From Comamonas sp. SCN 67-35 (GTDB lineage Bacteria; Pseudomonadota; Gammaproteobacteria; Burkholderiales; Burkholderiaceae_C): a stretch of 64,000 nucleotides of DNA. The stretch is taken from NCBI GenBank assembly GCA_001725255.1, contig MEFV01000003.1, positions 1 through 64,000 on the forward strand. Direction: 5' to 3'. A program made the position numbers and the translations under genes. The first letter of the stretch is position 1. Every line of letters begins with the position of its first letter. Shown here piece by piece: positions 1 to 8,021 of the stretch. The notes under the pieces are model-generated. The model searched no databases and was not told where the DNA came from. It saw only the letters and a program-made list of their open reading frames with translations.

Positions 1-544
1 TCCAGGCGGCCAGCGCCAGATCCTGATGCCGATCGGCCACGCCGAGACGGCCGCAATCGATGAAGCCGGTGAAGCGCCCATGTTCGGCCATCAGGTTGGG
101 CATGCTGGCGTCGCCGTGCGCGACCACAAGGTCTTCCGTGGCGGGACGTAGTGCAAGCGCCTCTTCGAGGACACTCGCCGCAGTCCGCCCAAGCCGTTCG
201 TCGTCCATCTCCTCCTCATCCACGCGCCCGGCTGCGACATTGGCTTCGGCCTGAGCGAGCTTGGCGGCGAGCCGCTGATCGAACGGGCAGAGCGCGACGT
301 CGAGCGCATGGAGCTCGCGCAGCGCATCGGCAGCGATCTCGGCGATCTTCAACGGGGAAAGATCGGGGGAACTGGCGAGGTCACGGCCCGGCACTTCGGA
401 CATCAGCAGCCACAGGCGCCCGTCCTCTTCCGCCTCGGCTTCGACGCTCGGCGCAAGCTGGGGCTGGCCGGTCAGCCAACGCAGCCTGTCGATCTCTCCC
501 GGAAGCTCGGCAAAGGGGCTGATCGGTTCGGATTTCACGAACAA
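1..544 (-). pseudogene. aminoglycoside 3'-phosphotransferase fragment, N-terminus missing
   Basis: The minus strand reads an APH(3')-type kinase from the residues LFVKSE onward. Visible are the hinge segment WLLMSEVPGRDL, the catalytic loop HGDASMPN (the family usually has HGDACLPN) and the Mg-binding stretch GFIDCGRLGVADRHQD. This family phosphorylates the 3'-OH of kanamycin-type aminoglycosides. The left part runs off the window, so the C-terminus is not seen. About the first 50 residues of the family, which hold the nucleotide-binding start of the N-lobe, are absent: homology stops where the coding sequence TTCGTGAAATCC meets a run of GTGAAATC repeats. I infer a resistance gene broken by recombination, probably inactive unless an upstream in-frame start rescues a partial protein. 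It could be an APH(3')-XV-like or APH(3')-II-like relative; the subtype cannot be decided here. Confidence 0.8.
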
Positions 545-644
545 GGGGGGCCGGATTTCACGTGGATAACCGCCATCGGGGGGGTCTGATTTCACACTGT
601 AGGGGGGGCCGATTTCACGTGGATAAGTGCCACCATCCACAGGG
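531..644. repeat. two tandem 57-bp units with GATTTCAC repeats
   Basis: GATTTCAC occurs at 531, 554, 588 and 611, and again at 739. The first four form two 57-bp units (531-587 and 588-644). Each unit begins with GATTTCAC, runs through a G-tract and continues at +23 with GATTTCACGTGGATAA. They may be terminal repeats of an IS21-type element that lost its transposase genes, or iteron-like sites belonging to the nearby repA. Neither is proven. The first copy coincides with the FVKS codons of the truncated aph gene. Confidence 0.6.
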
Positions 645-912
645 TTCTGCGCGGTTTTCGATGGCGACACCTCGCGCACCTGGTCGCGTTGATCTGTCGC
701 CAATGCCGGCTGGCTCCGGGCGAAATCGTGCGGGGGCCGATTTCACGAACGATGGTGACGCGGCCGAGCTGGCCAGCTCGATGCGGTGTCACCACGGCCA
801 CCGGAGCGGCGGAACGAAAGGTATTGACGCTCGAAGGGGGCGAGACTGCCGGCGGCGCCGGCTGGCTCGATGCACAGCACGAAAGCCCGACCCTGACATC
901 GCCAGGGTGCGC
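545..912. other. non-coding island segment between broken aph and repA
   Basis: No convincing gene is present on either strand. Besides the GATTTCAC repeats, the stretch holds a 14-bp palindrome, GAGCTGGCCAGCTC, near 768-781 and a GC-rich inverted sequence, CCGGCGGCGCCGGC, near 850. The mosaic look suggests remnants of past insertions or deletions. Confidence 0.5.
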
Positions 913-1806
913 CTACTTCGTGAGCTTCTTCGGGATGGGGGGCGGCGAGCCGAGCAACAGCAGCCCGCCCGTCACCTGCTTGACGTTGGCGGCCGGATAG
1001 ACGGCCTGCACCTTGCGCAAGGCGGGAACAAACTTCTTCTTGAAGTCCTTATCCGCATCCTTCCCCGTGTATTCCTGGGCGAACTGCTCGCGCAGGGGTT
1101 TCCAGTGCAGCGTAACGCCTTTACCCTCGATGCGGTGCAGTCGATGGGCCAGCCAGCAGTACACGTCCAGGGCCAGCGCGGAGCCTTTCAGCGCGTGCAG
1201 AGCACGATTGTCCAGCGGCACGGCACTATCGCGCAGCTCGTTGAAGTAGTGCTCTGAGAGCGTCAGGACGCCCGGCCATAGCGGCCTCTGCTGGCTGTCG
1301 CGGTTGGACACCCAGGCGTCGAACTGCTCGACGGGCTGGCCGTTGAACGTGTGGCCCTTGAACCCGAGCTGCAAGCGGCACGCAGCCAAAGCGTGCATCT
1401 GCTTGCGCAAGGTCAGATAGCGGCGACCGTCCTTGTCCATGTCCATCAGGCGCAGGAACTCGGCCGCACTATCTCCGATGGGGATTTCCCGCGAGCCGTG
1501 GCGCACTGCGTAGGTCGAAACCCAGGCCAGGGCAAGGCGCGGCATCACACCGTAGGGGATGGACTGCTGCACTGGCCCCTTCCCCTCATCCAGCCAGCCG
1601 GCTTGCACATTCACCCAGGCTGCGCCGGACTGGCGCATGAACTCGCGGCCCTCGACCTTCGCGCGGGGCAAACCGACCTGGCACAGCACGGAGTGGGTGA
1701 AAGCCATGTCCTCACCGGATGGCGGCTTGTCTGCAATCTCAAAGGCTCGCAAAAGGAGCTTCTCATTTTGAGAAAGGCAGCTCCTGAGGCGAAGCGAGGT
1801 CAGCAT
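913..1806 (-). CDS. repA: plasmid-type replication protein RepA
   Basis: The 297-residue protein resembles the plasmid-encoded RepA family. The recognisable segment is the central SIPYGVMPRLALAWVSTYAV followed by SREIPIGDSAAEFLR. Such proteins start replication of broad-host-range plasmids; here the gene sits in an integrated element, which may therefore replicate briefly after excision (inference). I chose the ATG at 1806, which follows an AGAGG ribosome-binding site placed right after the stop codon of the upstream small HTH gene. A start at 1839 would overlap that gene by 26 nt. The two genes run in the same direction and are very probably co-transcribed from the leader at 2024-2112. The family assignment is good; activity cannot be judged. 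Confidence 0.78.
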   Translation of the reverse strand: MLTSLRLRSCLSQNEKLLLRAFEIADKPPSGEDMAFTHSVLCQVGLPRAKVEGREFMRQSGAAWVNVQAGWLDEGKGPVQQSIPYGVMPRLALAWVSTYAVRHGSREIPIGDSAAEFLRLMDMDKDGRRYLTLRKQMHALAACRLQLGFKGHTFNGQPVEQFDAWVSNRDSQQRPLWPGVLTLSEHYFNELRDSAVPLDNRALHALKGSALALDVYCWLAHRLHRIEGKGVTLHWKPLREQFAQEYTGKDADKDFKKKFVPALRKVQAVYPAANVKQVTGGLLLLGSPPPIPKKLTK

Positions 1807-1813
1807 CAGCCTC

Positions 1814-2026
1814 TTACTCGCCACCCAAGAACTTTGCAATCTCTGCCGTGCGAAAGTACACCCGCCGCCCGAGCTTCATCTTGGCTGCGTTGAGCTGCCT
1901 CGCCCATTCAGTGTCATTTCGCAGGCTGACCCGCAGCCCTTCGGCCGAGCGATCCAGCACTTTTGCAAGCTGGGCCATGCTGAGTAGCGGCCCGTACTGG
2001 CCTGTCAGTGCCTCTTCTATGTGCAT
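1814..2026 (-). CDS. small HTH DNA-binding protein upstream of repA
   Basis: This 70-residue protein reads like a winged-helix or excisionase-type domain: MAQLAKVLDRSAEGLRVSL followed by KLGRRVYFRTAEIAKFLGG. Similar small proteins accompany repA in mobilizable islands and plasmids and are thought to control replication or excision. I did not recognise a named family. Its ATG is the last codon of the left copy of a leader that also precedes the AlpA-like gene at 3082 in inverted orientation. Only 7 nt separate its stop codon from the repA start, so the two form one transcription unit. Confidence 0.65.
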   Translation of the reverse strand: MHIEEALTGQYGPLLSMAQLAKVLDRSAEGLRVSLRNDTEWARQLNAAKMKLGRRVYFRTAEIAKFLGGE

Positions 2027-2112
2027 ACGGTGGCTTTCTTTCGATTACGCATTGGGTGATCGAAGAATGCCCACTGGCACCGAAAATAGGCTGTACGAAA
2101 GTTAGAATTTAG
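2024..2112 (-). promoter_or_regulatory. left copy of inverted leader/operator pair
   Basis: Read on the minus strand, this stretch matches 3000-3084 on the plus strand over about 87 bp, at roughly three quarters identity with a 2-nt gap. Shared blocks include TCTAAC, GCATTCTTCGATCA, GTAATCGA and CCGTATG, the last ending in the ATG of the small HTH gene. Conservation up to the start codon suggests a common promoter, operator and ribosome-binding region. Confidence 0.75.
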
Positions 2113-2160
2113 TTGTCGTCACCTGCTATCATTGCGTGCATCACGTACAGGCGCTTTGAA

Positions 2161-2994
2161 ATGGCAAAACCCGGAACAGCACGGCGAGTATTCGACCCCC
2201 TGCTTAACGAGCTGGTGGCCGAGCGCGATACCTCGTCCGATCGCATCCGCGCCAAGCTGACCGACGCCTACGACTGGTGTCTCTGTGAGCTGTGCTGGCG
2301 CTCCACCGAATACGCGACAGCCGTTGGAGCGCGAAAGTTCTTCAAACGCCCGCGCCGGGAGAACGCCCATGCGGTGCCCTTGACGGACGCCATACGCGTT
2401 GAGGCGCAGAAGGAAGCCGATGCCTTGGTGGCACGCTATGAGCGGGCCTGGAAAGGCGAATTTGGCCCCTATGAGCCTGGTCGAATGGTGGCGACTTACT
2501 GTGACATCGTGGAAATGCGCGGTGATTGTTCAGTGGAAGCATTTCGGGAGCACGTTGAGCAGCGAGCACTCATTGCCGCTTGGGCACGCCACAGCAATCT
2601 ACTTGCAGTCACGAGGCTACCCGGCCAGCCCAAAGGGGCAGCGAAGCCCAGCAAGCTCTACTGCGAAGCGCACAACCCCAGGCGAAGCGATGAAGCCCGC
2701 CGCGCCTACCAACGCGACAAACGATTCGCTCCGCAGTACAACGAGCTGATCGAAAAAATCTGGACGGCGCAAGCCGGCAACTTGCTGGCGTGGGACATCG
2801 AAGCCCATGTACACGTCAAAAGGGAAGCCTATCGCCAGCTCCAAGCACACAAGTCTCCCACGCGCTTGATTGATGACCTGCTGGCCCAGGGCACCATGAG
2901 CCAGGCTGAAATCGCGCGCCGGCTCGGCGTATCGCGCCAGGCTGTCTCTGCTGCCATTAAGCGGCGATCACAGAAGCCTATGGCGGTTAATTGA
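2161..2994 (+). CDS. zinc-finger/HTH protein of unknown function, probable regulator
   Basis: I do not recognise a named family for this 277-residue protein. Two cysteine pairs, CELC near residue 40 and YCEAH near residue 165, could bind zinc; the second lies in the segment KLYCEAHNPRRSDEARRAYQ, reminiscent of zinc ribbons in plasmid proteins. The C-terminus is a clear helix-turn-helix: MSQAEIARRLGVSRQAVSAAIKR. I prefer the ATG at 2161 because an earlier start at 2113 lies next to the end of the left leader and adds a poorly constrained extension. The gene sits exactly between two inverted copies of a leader that feed genes pointing outward, so it is a strong candidate for the factor that binds them. 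That role is inferred from position and the HTH only. Confidence 0.7.
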   Translation: MAKPGTARRVFDPLLNELVAERDTSSDRIRAKLTDAYDWCLCELCWRSTEYATAVGARKFFKRPRRENAHAVPLTDAIRVEAQKEADALVARYERAWKGEFGPYEPGRMVATYCDIVEMRGDCSVEAFREHVEQRALIAAWARHSNLLAVTRLPGQPKGAAKPSKLYCEAHNPRRSDEARRAYQRDKRFAPQYNELIEKIWTAQAGNLLAWDIEAHVHVKREAYRQLQAHKSPTRLIDDLLAQGTMSQAEIARRLGVSRQAVSAAIKRRSQKPMAVN

Positions 2995-2999
2995 CAACC

Positions 3000-3084
3000 A
3001 AAATCTAACTTTTGTACGCCCTATTTTTTGTGCTTCGGGGCATTCTTCGATCATCGAACGTAATCGAATGAAAGCTACCGTATG
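3000..3084 (+). promoter_or_regulatory. right copy of inverted leader/operator pair
   Basis: This is the partner of 2024-2112 in opposite orientation. It ends at the ATG of the AlpA-like gene and contains a perfect 13-nt palindrome, TTCGATCATCGAA, at 3046-3058; the left copy keeps only the first half (TTCGATCA). The palindrome is a likely operator. No unambiguous -35/-10 pair could be picked. Confidence 0.72.
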
Positions 3085-3324
3085 CAGATCGAGGCGAAGA
3101 GCAAGACCCTCATCAATCGCAAGAAGCTGCTGGCGATGATCCCGCTGTCTGAGCGGACAATTTTCAACATGGAGCAGCGCGGGGAGTTCCCGCGCCGCAT
3201 CACACTCACCAGCCGAAACGTCGCCTGGGACTTGGCCGAGGTCGAGGAATGGATTGAGGCACGCAGGTCGTCGGGTATCCAGGCTACGCGCCCCGGATTC
3301 ACTCCGCTGGCCGCGGCCGTTTAA
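3082..3324 (+). CDS. AlpA-family transcriptional regulator / excisionase-like protein
   Basis: The 80-residue protein has the AlpA hallmarks: INRKKLLAMIPLSERTIFNMEQRGEFPRRI followed by WDLAEVEEWIEAR. AlpA proteins in prophages and islands activate the integrase gene or act as excisionases. The reading frame starts at the ATG that closes the right leader copy. Its 3' end overlaps the convergent integrase gene by 26 bp, which links the two at the RNA level. Integrase plus AlpA at the island edge is a standard arrangement. Confidence 0.85.
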   Translation: MQIEAKSKTLINRKKLLAMIPLSERTIFNMEQRGEFPRRITLTSRNVAWDLAEVEEWIEARRSSGIQATRPGFTPLAAAV

Positions 3325-4507
3325 GTGTCCATTCGTCGATCATGTCCGCCCAGTCTTGCAGCATCGCCGTGCGTTGCTCGCGGTACTCGGCCTTGTTGTA
3401 GACGGCCCTGACGCCCTTCTGTTCGTGCGCCAGACATTTCTCAATCCAATCGGTGTTGTAGCCGGCCTCGTGCAGCAACGTGCTGGCCGTGCGCCGCAAG
3501 TCATGCGGCCCGAATTTGGCAAGCGGCTTCCCTTCCTTCTGTGCCAGCCGGTATGTCAGCGTCAGCACCTGGTTGAGCGTGGCACTGCTCATCGGCGTGT
3601 CTGAGTCATACCGCGACGGCAGCACATAGTCCGATCCACCCGCAAAGGTTTTCAGGGCAATGAAGATGTCCAGTGCCTGGCGGGACAGAAACACCAGGTG
3701 CGGATTGCGCCGCTTCATCCGCTCCTTCGGAATCGTCCAAAGCGCGTCGCTGAAACTGATTTCGCTCCACGTCGCCTTTGTCAGCTCGCTCTTGCGAACC
3801 ATCGTGAGCAGCAGCAGCTTGGCCGCCGCCCGGATGGATGGTGTTGTGCCGATGCGCTCCATGTACTGGTACATCAGGCCGATCTCGTCGGGCGTCAGCG
3901 CACGGTCGCGCGGCTCGAACTTGGCGATGGTCGTCGGCCGCACCAGCTCTGCCGGGTTCTCGACCTTCTGGCCGCGCTCGATGGCCCAACGAAAGACCTG
4001 CAACACCACCTCGCGGGCATGCACTGCGGTTGCCGGTGCGCCGCGCTCCACGATGGCGTCGGTCAGCGCGCGCAGATCTTCGTGGGTGATTTCCAGCAGC
4101 TTCTGATTGCCAAATTTTGGCTTCAGCTCGCGCTCATAGACTGAGCGACGCATGTCACGGGTGGAATCGGCCATCTGGTAGCCGCGCAACCACTTTTCCG
4201 CCCAGGCCCCGAACGTCTCGGCATCTTTGACGCGGGCCTTGTCCCGCGCCTTTTCCTTGGCCGGTGACTTCCCGGCCGCGATCATCTTTTTGGCCTCGCC
4301 CAACCGTTCGCGAGCTTCCGAAAGGGTGATGCCGCCGACACCATAGCGGCCGAAGGTGATGGTCTCCTGCCGACCGTGGATGGCGTAGTTGTAGCGGAAC
4401 GAAATCGCCCCGGCCGGTGTGACGGCTACATAGAGGCCGTCACGGTCGTTCACCTTGTAGAGCTTGTCCTTCGGCTTGAGGTTGCGCAGCTTGGTATCGG
4501 TCAGCAT
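3299..4507 (-). CDS. int: P4-type tyrosine integrase of a guaA-associated island
   Basis: The 402-residue protein starts with the DUF4102-type arm-binding domain (RDGLYVAVTPAGAISFRYNY, about residues 22-41), then a core-binding SAM-like domain (about 98-190) and the catalytic domain. Catalytic residues can be assigned as R238 (MVRKSEL), H335 and R338 (PHDLRRT), H361 and the nucleophile Y370 (RAVYNKAEY). The length is normal for the family. Such enzymes insert islands site-specifically, usually in tRNA genes; this one lies against the 3' end of guaA, a known alternative target. Gene and catalytic residues look intact, so excision may still be possible. The order int, alpA, repA recalls guaA islands such as GIsul2, from memory and not checked. 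Confidence 0.95.
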   Translation of the reverse strand: MLTDTKLRNLKPKDKLYKVNDRDGLYVAVTPAGAISFRYNYAIHGRQETITFGRYGVGGITLSEARERLGEAKKMIAAGKSPAKEKARDKARVKDAETFGAWAEKWLRGYQMADSTRDMRRSVYERELKPKFGNQKLLEITHEDLRALTDAIVERGAPATAVHAREVVLQVFRWAIERGQKVENPAELVRPTTIAKFEPRDRALTPDEIGLMYQYMERIGTTPSIRAAAKLLLLTMVRKSELTKATWSEISFSDALWTIPKERMKRRNPHLVFLSRQALDIFIALKTFAGGSDYVLPSRYDSDTPMSSATLNQVLTLTYRLAQKEGKPLAKFGPHDLRRTASTLLHEAGYNTDWIEKCLAHEQKGVRAVYNKAEYREQRTAMLQDWADMIDEWTLKRPRPAE

Positions 4508-4815
4508 GGCGTTCGTCCTGAGTCAGTTCAAATACCATGACCCGCACGTCAACCCTTAAAGCAGAAAAAATCAATACAAATCAAAGGTTTACGCACTTTC
4601 AATACCATGAACAGCCGCAAAGCGGATTCATGGTATCGAAAGCATCTCATGGCATCAGAGAGGGATAGTACCACTCACCATGCCATGAAAAAACAGTGCT
4701 TGACGATGCCAGAAGTTGCCAGCCCATTCTGAACATCTCGAAAGAAAATTAAATGTTAACAACAAGTTATGAATGATTTGGTGCCAACCAGTACCAGCCA
4801 GTGCCAGACGCCGAA
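4508..4815. other. integrase arm-site and attachment region at the guaA junction
   Basis: This 308-bp gap is more AT-rich than its surroundings. AATACCATGA occurs at 4531-4540 and 4601-4610, and its inverse TTCATGGTAT at 4627-4636, so the last two form a hairpin-like inverted repeat. CCAGTRCCAG-type direct repeats lie at about 4788-4806, just before the guaA stop codon. The layout fits arm-type integrase sites followed by the crossover point. The matching far attachment site is not in the window, so the exact core cannot be set. Confidence 0.6.
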
Positions 4816-6432
4816 TCACTCCCACTCGATCGTCGCAGGCGGCTTGGAGCTGACGTCGTAGGTCACGCGGTTGATGCCGCGCACCTCGTTGATGATGCGG
4901 CTGCTCACCTTCTTGAGCAGGCTGTAGGGCAGTTCGGCCCAGTCGGCCGTCATGAAGTCGCTGGTCTGCACGGCGCGCAGCGCCACCACGTAGTCGTAGG
5001 TGCGGCCATCGCCCATCACACCCACGCTTTTCACGGGCAGGAAGACGGTGAAGGCCTGGCTCGTGAGCTCGTACCAGCTCTTGCCGGTCTTCTCGTCGAT
5101 GCAGGCGCGCAGCTCCTCGATGAAGATGGCGTCGGCGCGGCGCAGCAGGTCGGCGTATTCCGGCTTGACCTCGCCCAGGATACGTACGCCCAGGCCCGGG
5201 CCGGGGAAGGGGTGGCGATACACCATCTCGGGCGGCAGGCCGAGGGCGATGCCCAGCTCGCGCACCTCGTCCTTGAACAGGTCGCGCAGGGGTTCCAGCA
5301 GCTCCAGGCCGAGCTGCTCGGGCAGACCGCCGACATTGTGGTGGCTCTTGATCGTGACGGCCTTCTTGGCGTTCTTGCTCGCGCCCGACTCGATCACGTC
5401 GGGGTAGATCGTGCCCTGGGCCAGGAATGCGATGTCCGCGCCGCCGCTCGCCTTCAGTTTTTGCGCCTCGGCCTTGAACACGTCGACGAACAGGCGCCCT
5501 ATGGTCTTGCGTTTCTGCTCGGGATCACGGATGCCGGCGAGTTCACGCATGAAAAGCGGCCCCGCATCGACCCGCACCACCTTCGCATGCAGCTTGTCCG
5601 CGAACATGGCCATCACCATGTCGCCCTCGTGCAGACGCAGCAGGCCATGATCAACGAACACGCAGGTGAGCTGATCACCGATGGCGCGGTGGATCAGCGC
5701 CGCGGCCACGCTGGAATCAACGCCGCCCGAAAGGCCCAGCAGCACATGCCGGTTTCTGACCTGCGCGCGGATGCGGGCAACGGCTTCGGCCACGTGGTCG
5801 TGCATCACCCAGTCGGCGTGCGCGCCGCAGATGCCAAGAACGAAGCGTTCGAGCATCGCCCTGCCCTGCGCGGTGTGCGTGACCTCGGGGTGAAACTGCA
5901 CGCCGTAGAAGTGGCGCGCTTCGTCGGCCATGCCCGCGATCGGGCAGGACTCGGTGCTGGCCATGAGCTTGAAGCCTGGCGGCAAAGCCGAGACCTTGTC
6001 GCCGTGGCTCATCCACACCTTGAGCATGCCGTGGCCTTCGGCCGTGGTGAAGTCGGCGATGTCCTTGAGCAGCGCGGTGTGGCCGCGCGCGCGCACCTCG
6101 GCATAGCCGAACTCGCGCTGATGACCGCCTTCGACCACGCCGCCCAGCTGCTGCGCCATGGTCTGCATGCCATAGCAGATGCCCAGCACCGGCACACCCA
6201 GATCGAATACCGCTTGCGGCGCGCGATCGGTGCTCTCTTCATAGACGCTGGCATGGCTGCCCGAGAGGATCACGCCCTTGAGATGCCCCCCCTCTGCCTG
6301 GGCCCACAGCCATTCGTCGCTGACATCGCACGGATGCACTTCGCAATACACGTGCGCCTCGCGCACGCGCCGCGCGATGAGCTGTGTGACCTGGGAGCCG
6401 AAATCGAGGATGAGAATCTTGTCGTGGGCCAT
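4816..6432 (-). CDS. guaA: GMP synthase (glutamine-hydrolysing)
   Basis: GuaA converts XMP, ATP and glutamine to GMP, the last step of guanine nucleotide synthesis in the cytoplasm. The 538-residue protein has an N-terminal glutamine amidotransferase domain with nucleophile C86 in GICYGMQ and the partner FHPEVTHT, then an ATP pyrophosphatase domain with the P-loop [11 protein letters not shown], and the C-terminal dimerisation domain ending in TIEWE. The length is typical. It is downstream of guaB on the same strand, 65 bp away, with a hairpin between. Its 3' end borders the integrated island; the stop codon and the last residues look normal, as expected when an island recreates the target gene end. 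Confidence 0.98.
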   Translation of the reverse strand: MAHDKILILDFGSQVTQLIARRVREAHVYCEVHPCDVSDEWLWAQAEGGHLKGVILSGSHASVYEESTDRAPQAVFDLGVPVLGICYGMQTMAQQLGGVVEGGHQREFGYAEVRARGHTALLKDIADFTTAEGHGMLKVWMSHGDKVSALPPGFKLMASTESCPIAGMADEARHFYGVQFHPEVTHTAQGRAMLERFVLGICGAHADWVMHDHVAEAVARIRAQVRNRHVLLGLSGGVDSSVAAALIHRAIGDQLTCVFVDHGLLRLHEGDMVMAMFADKLHAKVVRVDAGPLFMRELAGIRDPEQKRKTIGRLFVDVFKAEAQKLKASGGADIAFLAQGTIYPDVIESGASKNAKKAVTIKSHHNVGGLPEQLGLELLEPLRDLFKDEVRELGIALGLPPEMVYRHPFPGPGLGVRILGEVKPEYADLLRRADAIFIEELRACIDEKTGKSWYELTSQAFTVFLPVKSVGVMGDGRTYDYVVALRAVQTSDFMTADWAELPYSLLKKVSSRIINEVRGINRVTYDVSSKPPATIEWE

Positions 6433-6453
6433 GGTGCTTCACAAAGGGAAAGG

Positions 6454-6486
6454 AAAGGCCCGAACGCCTTGCGGGCTCGGGCCTTT
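6454..6486 (-). terminator. hairpin between guaB and guaA
   Basis: The arms AAAGGCCCGA (6454-6463) and TCGGGCCTTT (6477-6486) form a 10-bp stem with a 13-nt loop, just after the guaB stop codon. The weak T-tract suggests partial termination or mRNA processing rather than a full stop. Confidence 0.6.
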
Positions 6487-6497
6487 GCGGGAGCAGG

Positions 6498-7973
6498 TCA
6501 GTTGCCGTGGTAGTTCGGCGCTTCCTTGACGATCTGCACATCGTGCACATGCGATTCGCGGATACCCGCAGCGGTGATCTCGACGAACTCTGCCTTGTCG
6601 TTCATCTCGGCGATGCTCGCGCAGCCGCAATAGCCCATCGAGGCACGCACGCCCCCCGTCATCTGGTAGACGATGGAAACCATCGAGCCCTTGTAGGGCA
6701 CACGGCCTTCGATGCCTTCGGGCACGAGCTTGTCGGCATTGGGGTTGCCGCTGCTCGATTCCTGAAAGTAGCGGTCGGCGCTGCCCTGCTGCATCGCGCC
6801 GATCGAGCCCATGCCGCGGTAGCTCTTGTACGAGCGGCCCCGGAACAGGATGACCTCGCCCGGTGCCTCCTCGGTACCCGCGAAGACGCCCCCCATCATC
6901 ACCGAGCTGGCGCCCGCGGCCAGCGCCTTGGCGATGTCGCCCGAAAAACGGATGCCGCCGTCGGCGATCAGCGGCACGCCCGTGCCCTTGAGCGCGGTGG
7001 CCACGCTGTCGATCGCCATGATTTGCGGCACGCCCACGCCGGCAACGATGCGCGTGGTGCAGATCGAGCCAGGGCCGATGCCGACCTTGACCGCGTCCGC
7101 GCCCGCCTCGACCAGCGCAATGGCCGCGGCGCCGGTGGCGATGTTGCCGCCGATCACCTGGACCTGCGGATAATTTCTCTTCACCCAGCGCACGCGATCA
7201 ATCACGCCCCGGCTGTGGCCGTGCGCGGTATCGACGACGATGGCATCCACGCCCGCCTTGGCCAGCAGCTCGACGCGCTCTTCGGTGCCCGCGCCGACGC
7301 CGACGGCCGCCGCCACGCGCAGGCTGCCCGCGCCATCGCGCGCCGCGTTCGGGAAGGTGGTCTGCTTGTGGATGTCCTTGACGGTGATCAGGCCCTTGAG
7401 TTCAAAGGCATCGTTCACGACCAGCAGACGTTCGAGCTTGTGCTTGTTGAGCAGCGCCTTGGCCTGCGCCGGCGTGGTGCCGCCGTGCTCGTTGACGGTG
7501 ATCAGGCGCTCGCGCGGCGTCATGATCTCGCGCACCTTGACGTCGTAGCGCGTCTCGAAGCGCACGTCGCGGCTGGTGACGATGCCGACGACCTTGCCGC
7601 CGTCGCACACCGGGAAACCCGAAATGCCCAGTTCTTCGGAGAGCTGCAATACCTGCAACACCGTGTGCTCGGGGGTAATCACGACCGGGTCGTGCACCAC
7701 GCCCGATTCATGGCGCTTGACCTTGGAGACCTCGGCCGCCTGCTGCTCGGCCGTCATGTTCTTGTGCACGACGCCGATCCCGCCTTCCTGGGCGATGGCG
7801 ATCGCCAGGCGCGACTCGGTCACCGTGTCCATCGCGGCGGACACGAGAGGAATGTTCAGGGAAATGTTGCGCGTGAGGCGCGTGGCGAGAGAGGCGTCCT
7901 TGGGCAGGACCTGGGAATATGCGGGCACCAGCAACACATCGTCGAAGGTGAGCGCTTTTCCTAGAAGGCGCAT
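6498..7973 (-). CDS. guaB: IMP dehydrogenase
   Basis: GuaB oxidises IMP to XMP with NAD, the committed step toward GMP. The 491-residue protein is a TIM barrel with a pair of CBS domains inserted at about residues 95-215. The catalytic cysteine is in GPGSICTTR, and the flap contains the MGSIGAM-type segment. It ends normally. The gene precedes guaA on the minus strand, so the two form a guaBA operon. The start [15 protein letters not shown] matches the conserved N-terminus of the family. Confidence 0.98.
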   Translation of the reverse strand: MRLLGKALTFDDVLLVPAYSQVLPKDASLATRLTRNISLNIPLVSAAMDTVTESRLAIAIAQEGGIGVVHKNMTAEQQAAEVSKVKRHESGVVHDPVVITPEHTVLQVLQLSEELGISGFPVCDGGKVVGIVTSRDVRFETRYDVKVREIMTPRERLITVNEHGGTTPAQAKALLNKHKLERLLVVNDAFELKGLITVKDIHKQTTFPNAARDGAGSLRVAAAVGVGAGTEERVELLAKAGVDAIVVDTAHGHSRGVIDRVRWVKRNYPQVQVIGGNIATGAAAIALVEAGADAVKVGIGPGSICTTRIVAGVGVPQIMAIDSVATALKGTGVPLIADGGIRFSGDIAKALAAGASSVMMGGVFAGTEEAPGEVILFRGRSYKSYRGMGSIGAMQQGSADRYFQESSSGNPNADKLVPEGIEGRVPYKGSMVSIVYQMTGGVRASMGYCGCASIAEMNDKAEFVEITAAGIRESHVHDVQIVKEAPNYHGN

Positions 7974-8021
7974 GGGAAAGCTCCAAAAAACGGATTGTAC
8001 CCATGCTGCGACAGCTTCAAT

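Noticed and set aside
1..544. Intact aminoglycoside resistance gene
   Set aside because: The homology lacks about 50 N-terminal residues and has no start codon or ribosome-binding site in the expected place; the C-terminus is outside the window.
531..644. CRISPR array
   Set aside because: Only two 57-bp units with uneven inner repeats and no regular spacers or cas genes; short repeats near an insertion scar explain them better.
4801..6513. Long plus-strand open frame opposite guaA, and similar ones opposite guaB, typA, infB, nusA, rnr, gltX, metZ, purF and folC
   Set aside because: They mirror highly conserved genes on the other strand and arise from the GC-rich third codon positions; their proteins are rich in Arg/His/Ala with no domains.
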